Assembly: GCA_030141605.1 (NCBI GenBank)
Contig: JAQGDQ010001725.1
Location: 1 to 27,904 of the forward strand
Source of the DNA: Tubiluchus corallicola
Taxonomy: Eukaryota; Priapulida; Priapulimorpha; Priapulimorphida; Tubiluchidae
DNA: 27,904 nt
Reading direction: 5' to 3'
Notes under the pieces: model-generated
Told to the model about the DNA's origin: nothing
Seen by the model: the letters and a program-made list of their open reading frames with translations, nothing else
The model's database searches: none
Made by a program: the position numbers and the translations under genes
Part shown: in pieces, positions 22,401 through 27,904 of the stretch
How the letters are laid out: the number at the start of each line of letters is the position of its first letter
Numbering within the stretch: position 1 is the stretch's first letter

Positions 22401-23705
22401 TTAGTGACGTGTGCGCTACGAATGCTCTGATTATTTTTTCAAACTTTACAAAATGTTTTCTAAACTTGTTTCCAATGACTTGTCGTGAAAATGGCTGCGC
22501 CTAGCGGTCATCGCGGGAATTTCAATTTACATGTTTTATACAGCGTGACTGCCGATTGAAGTCCTACATGCAAAAAGGCAGTACGTAAGTGATATAAAAT
22601 TTCAAAACGAATTTTTCAAGCTTTATGTTTATGCAGGGTTTTCTTGTGCTTTAACCCTTTCATACCCGTTGTATCCCAGATACCAGAATATATTCTGCCT
22701 TTAAAATTAATAAAATTTTAAAACTGACAGTCATTTGTTAATAGTTATTTTGATTTAAGTCAATAACAATAGACTAAAATGGTGATAAAATGGCAAACCA
22801 GAAAATATATAGTATAAAAAACTGCGCAAGGTACAGTAGTTTAGAGACGACTTTGTACAGATCAGGATAGCATGCATACTAAATGTCTTAAATACTTTAA
22901 AAAATTATCAGCAGTTGCAAAATGAAGCACATTTTATGCTTCCATTGAATCCCTATGTATCCCGTGGGATACAGGCTATATTTAGCACGCGGGCACAGGT
23001 AGAAAAAATAATTATTATGTGTAAACAAGATGGACATACTGAACAAAAGTACAAAGCCAAAATTTTTTTCTTATTAAAAAAATAATTTGGGACTGAAAGG
23101 GTTAATGAGTTCTGCCATCTTACTGTCCAGAGTGCCAAGCGCCTTGATAGGATTAAACAGGTGCATGCTTACCTGTATGGCTTTACTTTATTATCGTATA
23201 AATTCGGATCAAGTCGAGTAGATATGTTCCCAGCTGATTTTAATATTTTATGTTTCTGCTGTTGATTGTACGACTGTATGTACATACTAGTCTCAGAAAA
23301 ATGCGAAAATTCGAACTGCATTTGTTTCGAATCGACGGCTCTGCGGACATCCGGTGGTTTAGCGCTATATTTCACTTTCCCGCGCCGCTTTTCCGCGTCC
23401 GGTGCGCCGGATCCAGTCCAGGGGCCCAAAAACCGACTCTCGGAGAGCTGCCCTGATTTCCTGAACAAGCAAATGCACTTCAAACGGAAGGAAAGTCTCA
23501 GGAGTTCCGTATCCTTTTTGTGAACGGGACCTTTGGATTTCCAAAAGGCACGCGTTATCCTCTTCAGGGCTTTCCAGTTTTCTCGAGCTGTCTGTTTCTT
23601 TTTTATCTTCACCTTACTGCCTCGACTCACTCTCGTCAAAGATGGCGAATAGCCCGATTTTGTCAAATAATCGCCGTCTGATTCGCCGTCAGGTACTCTC
23701 AACAT
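17105..23705 (-). CDS. Gene B: unrecognised 389-residue protein (4 coding exons)
   Basis: The exons are 23705-23173, 20559-20455, 19223-19070 and 17482-17105. Their junction phases (2, 2, 0) agree and all carry GT-AG borders, which is unlikely by chance for unrelated frames. The product starts [18 protein letters not shown] and has no signal peptide or membrane segment. It has a basic region ([19 protein letters not shown]) about residues 50-70 and a Ser/Pro/Lys-rich second half. I do not recognise a domain. The lack of secretory features suggests a cytosolic or nuclear protein, which is only an inference. The start codon lies in a 65-bp repeat array, and the last 62 codons are duplicated beyond the stop. 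It lies on the same strand as gene A, with 1.2 kb between its stop and the gene A start. Confidence 0.66.
17483..17858. other. Gene B intron 3, start, no feature
   Basis: Unremarkable AT-rich intron next to the exon 4 acceptor. Confidence 0.4.
17859..18295. repeat. Alternating purine-pyrimidine tract with strand switch
   Basis: A (TG)n/TGCG run (17859-17945) passes into TTGTATTGTG words, then a TACATG/TATATA core (18045-18170), then the complementary CAATACAACACA and GCAACGCAACG words. The left TG-rich and right CA-rich halves are roughly complementary, so the region could fold on itself. The TGCGTGCG part is a strong Z-DNA-type sequence. Long frames here are composition artefacts. Confidence 0.9.
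18690..19026 (+). repeat. Dispersed repeat family, copy 1
   Basis: Shares ATCCGATAAAAAGTATGCAT, then CAAAAATATTCC, GAGCGTGTTG, GCGAAAATTGAAGT and TGAGCTGTCGAAC with copies at 21583 and 26594 (inverted). This copy stops near 19026, about 45 bp from the gene B exon 3 donor. Confidence 0.88.
19070..19223 (-). CDS. Gene B exon 3 (154 nt)
   Basis: The acceptor is TTTCTCTTCAG and the donor a perfect AAAGT|GTAAGT. The frame enters in phase 2 as exon 2 requires and leaves in phase 0. It encodes 51 Ser/Thr/Pro-rich residues ([18 protein letters not shown] at the start, ELPSNQS at the end). No domain is recognised. Confidence 0.68.
19390..19975. repeat. Compound tetranucleotide microsatellite
   Basis: About 290 bp of (GTCA)n, with an early CCGGTCCGTCGGTCCGTCCG break and seven AGT-AGTC units, is followed by (AAGT)n, (GGCA)n, (AAGT)n again and (AAAT)n. 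Neighbouring tracts differ by single-base steps, as if each grew out of the last. Confidence 0.96.
19980..20390. other. Gene B intron 2, no gene recognised
   Basis: No motif or repeat assigned; the GGGTTCAATGCTCG read on the minus strand near 20412-20425 is B-box-like and may be another SINE relic. Confidence 0.4.
20455..20559 (-). CDS. Gene B exon 2 (105 nt)
   Basis: A long pyrimidine tract ending TTTTTTTTTCAG precedes this exon, and the donor is GCTGG|GTAGGT. Only one of the three frames is open, and it is the one required by exon 1 (phase 2 in, phase 2 out). It encodes 34 residues starting [17 protein letters not shown] and ending LNSSLRA. Confidence 0.65.
20640..20728 (-). mobile_element. 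SINE fragment with B box
   Basis: On the minus strand TTGTGGTTCGAGTCCCGATT is a clear Pol III B box, preceded by a CTTG...CAAG anticodon-arm-like hairpin. The A-box half is replaced by a (TA)n run at 20727-20748. Probably a 5'-broken tRNA-derived SINE in gene B intron 1. Confidence 0.55.
20750..21335. mobile_element. Inverted-repeat element carrying a 5S rRNA-like block
   Basis: The ends at 20754-20802 and 21280-21330 are inverted copies of each other (AGGAGG, GATATCTACTTTGCCATATA, CTACTGTACATATAT), each next to a TA-rich run. About 480 bp lie between. The GC-rich centre (20810-21140) is unlike the surrounding DNA and shows no recognised protein. The 5S-like block occupies the right part. 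This fits a non-autonomous element that has captured or was built from a 5S gene. Confidence 0.7.
21142..21260 (-). rRNA. 5S rRNA-like sequence
   Basis: On the minus strand the sequence runs from ACTACAGCCAAATCACGTTG through TCTCGTCTGATCACCGAAGT, TAAGCAACGT, GGTTAGTACTTGGATGGGTG and ACCGCC to GGTGCTGTAGGCTT, almost the full 5S length (119 bp). The internal control regions (AAGTTAAGCAACG and TGGATGGGTGACCGCC) are well kept. The GGGCC stretch after AACGT and some other helix bases differ from typical genes. No T-run follows the 3' end, so it is more likely part of a mobile element than a working gene. Confidence 0.85.
21583..22100 (+). repeat. Dispersed repeat family, copy 2 (longest on plus)
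   Basis: Runs from CAAGTCCGATAAAAAGTATA to TTTCACGTAAGTCATTTTTG. The second half (AACTGAGAGGTACA, ACACCTGTTTTTTTAGCA, GCAGGCGCTAGTGCC) matches copy 3 in reverse but is absent from copy 1. A GATGACATCAC motif in the middle resembles a CREB/ATF site. Confidence 0.9.
22101..22650. other. Gene B intron 1, no gene recognised
   Basis: AT-rich, no motif recognised. Confidence 0.4.
22651..23105. mobile_element. piggyBac-type MITE
   Basis: The element is bounded by TTAA at 22651-22654 and 23102-23105. The inverted ends are CCCTTTCATACCC and CCCTTTCAGTCCC. TTAA target duplication with CCCTTT ends is diagnostic of the piggyBac superfamily. Inside, TGTATCCC recurs (22669, 22956) and TGTATCCCGTGGGATACA forms a palindrome. 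No transposase frame is present, so it is non-autonomous. It lies about 70 bp from the gene B exon 1 donor. Confidence 0.85.
23173..23705 (-). CDS. Gene B exon 1 (start codon, 177 codons)
   Basis: This long open frame begins at an ATG in strong context (GCC ATG) and ends at a perfect donor, TACAG|GTAAGC, in phase 2. The frame also stays open upstream of the ATG into the 65-bp repeats, so an upstream start cannot be excluded. The ATG at 23705 is preferred because it is the last repeat copy and the reading then enters unique sequence. The protein is rich in Lys, Arg and Ser and shows no repeats of its own. A GC-rich middle part (about 23380-23440) encodes [18 protein letters not shown]. Confidence 0.66.
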
Positions 23706-24146
23706 GGCGTAACTAATAGATGTAATACGAAACGAAATAATCCATTCATTTAGACTGGTACTCTCAACATGGCGCAACTAATGGATGTAATACCAAACGA
23801 AATAATCCATGCATTTAGACTGGTACTCTCAACATGGCGCAACTAATGGATGTAATACCAAACGAAATAATCCATGCATTTAGACCGGTACTCTCAACAT
23901 GGCGTAACTAATGGATGTAATACCAAACGAAATAATCCATTCATTTAGACTGGTACTCTCAACATGGCGTAACTAACGGATGTAATACCAAACGAAATAA
24001 TCCATTTATTTAGACGGGTACTCTCAACATGGCGTAACTAACGGATGTAATACCAAACGAAATAATCCATTTATTTAGACTGGTACTCTCAACATGGCGT
24101 AACTAACGGATGTAATACCAAACGAAATAATCCATGCATTTAGACT
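23692..24146. repeat. 65-bp tandem repeat, seven units, over the gene B start
   Basis: Units begin at 23692, 23757, 23822, 23887, 23952, 24017 and 24082 with GGTACTCTCAACATGGCG, then TGTAATACCAAACGAAATAA and TTTAGAC. The spacing is exactly 65 bp throughout and copies are nearly identical, indicating recent expansion. The first unit runs into the gene B coding sequence after the start codon. Confidence 0.96.
23753..24095 (-). promoter_or_regulatory. Six repeated upstream start codons before gene B
   Basis: Each upstream repeat unit carries GCC ATG TTG AGA GTA CC on the minus strand, the same context as the gene B start, followed by GTC TAA. The ATGs are at 23770, 23835, 23900, 23965, 24030 and 24095. 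Each would encode a six-residue peptide (MLRVPV). If the transcript begins upstream of the array these would act as upstream open reading frames. The transcription start is unknown. Confidence 0.5.
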
Positions 24147-24149
24147 TTG

Positions 24150-25160
24150 AAAATACTTTCTTCTCCAATCATCAGACAACTGGCTTTATGAAACAAAGAT
24201 AATCGTTACCCATTTGCGACACAGCTTAAAAGACTTTTTCATTTTCCAAATCACATCATATATATATATATATATCGGGAAATGCTTACGACGCACATTA
24301 TAGAAAACAAAGGGAATTATCCTGGATCAGCATGCTTCAAACGCATAAAACTTTTGGCTCAACAGAGAATCCATACTTCATAGACTGAAATTCAAATACC
24401 AATGCATTTTTATCTATTTTTTATATAAAGTATTTTCTGCGCATAACAACTCTATTACTTCATCCCACTGCTGACACTATTCAGACTGTATCTTCGTGAT
24501 ATCTTCGTGCATGTAAACCTGCCATCAACAACAAATCGAACACCGACATTTTCTTTACACAAGTTTGTTCACTGCAGAAGTGCAGATTTGGAACAGCAAT
24601 TCATTGGTATTTTCCTCCCGTAACCATGTAAGTGCTCAATAATTCATCTGCGCATGCGCATGGCGTTCGACTCAGCTGATACAGCCTAATTAAAAAGATT
24701 CATTCATTATTAATGGCTCTGACCGGTCTTCTAGATGCTGAGGAAAGCAGTAAATGGTGGTACCTCCTACACAGTCGTAAACAAGCCTTGAAGAAAGGCC
24801 AATACAGATTGGGTTTTACGTATAGTTTCTTTATATTCGTGAGTGTGTTGTTCTAACTTTCCAGGTTTGTTGAATGTTTGCTCTTTTGCGTAAACATATT
24901 TGTTTACTTTACCTCCTAAGTACAGTCGAACAACGTCCCCAAAAATGTTAGTGACGTAGTTGTGACGTAATCGTTCCACAATGCTCCTTCTCCCACACCC
25001 AAGACTGTGAGCGTCAGACTTGGACTGTTAATTTATATATTATAGTTTATTCTTATAATAAAATAATTGTTTAATATCATGGCTTCTCCTATTACTATTA
25101 CACAAGTTTATTATTTTTGCTTTTCACAGCCTCTTTGATACAGTTAGACATTTAATACAT
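24150..25160. other. Upstream of gene B, no gene assigned
   Basis: Contains a (TA)n run at 24258-24276 and a CTGCGCATGCGCA palindrome near 24649. A minus-strand frame (stop near 24767, open to about 25030) reads LGCGRRSIVERLRHNYVTN and later LEQHTHEYKETIRKTQSVL. It looks protein-like but has no family I recognise; it may be a transposon remnant or an exon. Confidence 0.35.
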
Positions 25161-25164
25161 GTAT

Positions 25165-25172
25165 TCATCATC

Positions 25173-25237
<65 letters not shown>

Positions 25238-25247
25238 TATCTCTGGA
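25165..25247. repeat. (CAT)n microsatellite
   Basis: Nearly pure TCA/CAT triplets with one CAC interruption. The poly-Ser frame is an artefact. Confidence 0.96.
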
Positions 25248-25287
25248 GTCACGCGTCCTCTGGCATGACCCTCGCAGTCACTTTAGT

Positions 25288-25830
25288 CAATGCTGCCCTG
25301 TCACCCACAACCTCCCATTAACTCCAGACTGCCCTGTCACCCACAACCTCCCATTAACTCCATACTGCCCTGTCACCCACAACCTCCCATTAACTCCATA
25401 CTGCCCTGTCACCCACAACCTCCCATTAACTCCATACTGCCCTGTCACCCACAACCTCCTATTAACTCCATACTGCCCTGTCACCCACAACCTCACATTA
25501 ACTCCATACTGCCCTGTCACCCACAACCTCCCATTAACTCCACACTGCCCTGTCACCCACAACCTCCCATTAAGTCGATGCTGCCCTGTCACCCACAACC
25601 TCCCATTAACACCATACTGCCCTGTCACCCACAACCTCCCATTAATCCATACTGCCCTGTCACCCACAACCTCCCATTAACTCCATACTGCCCTGTCACC
25701 CACAACCTCACATTAACTCCATACTGCCCTGTCACCCACAACTCAATAACTCCATACGCCCTGTCACCCCAACCTCCCATTAACTCCATGCTGCCCTGTC
25801 ATTTTTCACCCTCAACCTCCCATGTCTCTG
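25288..25830. repeat. 36-bp minisatellite, about 15 units
   Basis: The unit is CTGCCCTGTCACCCACAACC followed by TCCCATTAACTCCATA. As 36 is a multiple of three, frames on both strands stay open and give 12-residue words (PCHPQPPINSIL; GVNGRLWVTGQY). The right end decays through shortened units. No start, splice or domain evidence supports coding. Confidence 0.95.
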
Positions 25831-25834
25831 TATT

Positions 25835-26215
25835 TTATATCTAATGGTGTGTTGATAAGATCTTTCTGGATGAAATTGATGTAAGTCAGCAACTGTCCTC
25901 CTTGTGGTTTCTTTTCCTTCTGCACTGCTTCTTTGAAGGCTAATCTTAATGTGCTGCCATCTGGTAGTTGTATAACATGTCCTATCCATCGTAATCTTCT
26001 CCTTTTGATTTTAACTGTCCATTCCTTTACCTTGACTTTATTATACAGATTTCCTGGTTTGATATTTTCTTTGGCCATTTTATTCCTGGAATGTTCCTGT
26101 AGTTTTTCTTGCTTGAAATGCAACAATTTCTGATTTGTGTTGTGCTTTGATTGTCGACAATTCTGAGTTGTAGAGAAATACAGTTTCCTCAAGTGCACAT
26201 GTATCTCAATACATT
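25835..26215 (-). pseudogene. LINE C-terminal remnant
   Basis: The minus strand contains KIKRRRLRWIGHVIQLPDGS, then KEAVQKEKKPQGG and INFIQKDL. RRRLRWxGHVxRLP...G.R...W...I.KDL is the C-terminal signature of many non-LTR retrotransposon proteins. The N-terminal part of the frame (LYFSTTQNCRQSKHN) is less clear. The piece is truncated at both ends and bordered by the minisatellite on one side. Confidence 0.7.
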
Positions 26216-26590
26216 CAGAATTTCTTTTTAAATTTACACTGTTACAAAGATTTCCTTATTGGTAGGAAAGGCTTTTCTTGCATTTTGAAATACAAAAGTC
26301 CTTTAGCGTTTCTTTGTAAAAAAAAAACAATTACCTTTTGTAAAGAAACTTTTTGTAAAGACTCTCTGCAACTGCTACAGTTTCCACGTTATTTGGAACA
26401 AAAATTTCCTCCAAAACAGCAGTTTTTGGTTGTCAATTCAATTTCATTTAATTTATTCCACAAAATAAACTATACGTTTACATTTGTGATTCATACAAGC
26501 ACGAGATAAGAAAATTAAAGCAAAACAGGATCCAATCTTAGACTGTAGGTTAAAACAATCTAATCTTTAAAATATTGAAAGCAAACTTAC
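26216..26590. other. No gene recognised
   Basis: AT-rich with a short (A)9 run and TTTTGTAAAG words repeated near 26330-26360. Confidence 0.4.
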
Positions 26591-26593
26591 TAC

Positions 26594-27115
26594 TTTTTCA
26601 AGAATGACTTACGTGAAGGAATTATTACCACACATACAGAATTTCGCGCCACTAGTTCTTCGCTGTAACATGCATTTCGCCATTCGCTAGCTAGACGGGC
26701 ACTAGCGCCTGCATTTCTGAAATGCATTGCACAAAAAAACAGGTGCTGTACCTCTCAGTTCAGATGTGTTAGTTTGTGACGAACTACACACGTTCAACAG
26801 CTCATGTGTGTGTAAAGCAAAAAATTTGAAATTTATCTCAAAACTTTCCTAGTTTTAGTACAACATACTGAATATCTTACAGTAGCACGGTACTTCAATT
26901 TTCGCTTTTGCAAACACGTGGAACACGCTCGTGGAATATTTTAGCTGTTGAAAATTATGTTAATTTGTGATGTCATCAATAATTGGGCTCGCCCGCCATT
27001 AATTAAGTTTTTAATCTGTTATTTAATTGTCAGAAGCACTTTTGCAGTATTAATTGTGTTAAAATGTATACCTTTACCGGACTTGAAAAACAGGGTAGTA
27101 TATGAAAAATTATCC
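26594..27115 (-). repeat. Dispersed repeat family, copy 3 (inverted)
   Basis: Read on the minus strand this follows copy 2 from CAAGTCCGGTAAAGGTATAC to GTAAGTCATTCTTG, including the GATGACATCAC motif and the GCAGGCGCTAGTGCC block. At the 27115 side it also keeps ATTTTTCATATACTACCC, shared with copy 1 but lost from copy 2, so the full family unit is at least about 520 bp. Confidence 0.88.
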
Positions 27116-27321
27116 ACTCTTCCTTTAACCATGGTGGAGGCTATAAAGCAAGCTTACATTAGACAGTCAGAATGAGAAACGAAAAAGATATTTATTGTTA
27201 CATAAAACTGATAGTTAGAAAGAGTTATTATTAGGTGTTTGTAATATTTCATAATTACAATGTCAACTAAACTACATTACAAAGAAATTGTCAATTGTAT
27301 TAACACTTTAACACTCTACTG
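27116..27321. other. No gene recognised
   Basis: Short AT-rich stretch between the dispersed repeat and the 90-bp array. Confidence 0.4.
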
Positions 27322-27904
27322 CTGTATTAAATTACACTATTTATGAACAAAAAACTGCAGGTTGAGTAAAATGTTTCCTTAAATACTGCTGGTCGTAACA
27401 TTTGACTTTGCTGTATTAAATTACACTATTTATGAACAAAAAAACTGCAGGTTGAGTAAAATGTTTCCTTAAATACTGCTGGTCGTAACATTAAGGTTTG
27501 CTGTATTAAATTACACTATTTATGAACAAAAAAACTGCAGCTCGAGTAAAATGTTTCCTTAAATACTGCTGGTCGTAACATTTGACTTTGCTGTATTAAA
27601 TTACACTATTTATGAACAAAAAAACTGCAGGTTGAGTAAAATGTTTCCTTAAATACTGCTGGTCGTAACATTTGGCTTTGCTTTATTAAATTACACTATT
27701 TATGAACAAAAAAACTGCAGGTTGAGTAAAATGTTTCCTTAAATACTGCTGGTCGTAACATTTGGCTTTGCTTTATTAAATTACACTATTTATGAACAAA
27801 AAAACTGCAGGTTGAGTAAAGTGTTTCCTTAAATACTGTTGGTTGTAACATTTAGCTTTGCTTTATTAAATTACACTATTTATGAACAAAAAAACTGCAG
27901 CTCG
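27322..27904. repeat. 90-bp tandem array running off the window
   Basis: Units start at 27322, 27411, 27501, 27591, 27681, 27771 and 27861 (cut by the window end). They contain TATTAAATTACACTATTTAT, GAACAAAAAAACTGCAG and GTTGAGTAAAATGTTTCCTT. Copies are almost identical, and two show CTCGAG in place of GTTGAG. It may be the edge of a longer satellite. Confidence 0.96.

Noticed and set aside
25159-25844. Frames of 126-184 codons on both strands with 12-residue repeats
   Set aside because: They are produced by a (CAT)n tract and a 36-bp repeat whose length is a multiple of three; no splice sites, start context or domain support.

Overview
The window looks like nuclear DNA of an invertebrate animal, probably a lophotrochozoan and most likely a mollusc. 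It is AT-rich, has intron-split genes with GT-AG junctions, many minisatellites and microsatellites, LINE, LTR, SINE and MITE relics, and a 5S rRNA-like block of metazoan type. There is no bacterial gene organisation. The species call is an inference; the eukaryotic call is secure.

Two multi-exon genes can be assembled on the minus strand from splice sites, reading phases and protein motifs. Gene A (15889 down to 2300) has four coding exons: a signal-peptide exon, a Kunitz/BPTI exon, an exon with three 19-residue basic/Gln-rich repeats plus the first half of a thrombospondin type 1 (TSP1) domain, and a last exon that completes the TSP1 domain. All three junction phases agree (1, 1, 2), and the product is 238 residues. 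It reads as a secreted protein with a canonical six-cysteine Kunitz domain (Lys at P1) and one TSP1 domain. Gene B (23705 down to 17105) lies upstream on the same strand. It has four coding exons with matching phases (2, 2, 0) and encodes an unrecognised protein of 389 residues with no signal peptide. Its start codon sits in the last unit of a 65-bp tandem repeat that has also multiplied the start codon, and its last 62 codons are duplicated in tandem just beyond the stop.

The introns and flanks are mostly repeats. From left to right these are: an inverted LTR-like fragment (about 1.0-1.2 kb); a 5'-truncated RTE-type LINE with a 19-bp target-site duplication inside an older LTR-like repeat (1.6-2.2 kb); a 44-bp minisatellite (2.6-3.4 kb); a second LTR-like fragment (4.0-4.2 kb); a triple 89-bp repeat (5.1-5.4 kb); a tRNA-like SINE (5.9 kb); a GC-rich MITE-like element (9.6-10.1 kb); a 42-bp minisatellite (10.3-11.1 kb); a LINE 3' end next to the Kunitz exon (11.5-12.1 kb); an inverted-repeat element followed by 98-bp units (13.0-14.0 kb); a decayed LINE (14.6-15.0 kb); an LTR-like element (15.1-15.6 kb); alternating purine-pyrimidine DNA (17.9-18.3 kb); a compound tetranucleotide tract (19.4-20.0 kb); a 5S-containing element with inverted ends (20.75-21.3 kb); a piggyBac-type MITE with TTAA ends (22.65-23.1 kb); three copies of a roughly 0.5-kb dispersed repeat (18.7, 21.6 and 26.6 kb); a 36-bp minisatellite (25.3-25.8 kb); a LINE remnant (25.8-26.2 kb); and a 90-bp tandem array running off the right end.

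The most noteworthy items are the Kunitz-TSP1 gene, in which a stop codon sits inside a weak splice donor just after the Kunitz domain; the repeated start codons and duplicated 3' end of gene B; and the 5S-bearing inverted-repeat element.
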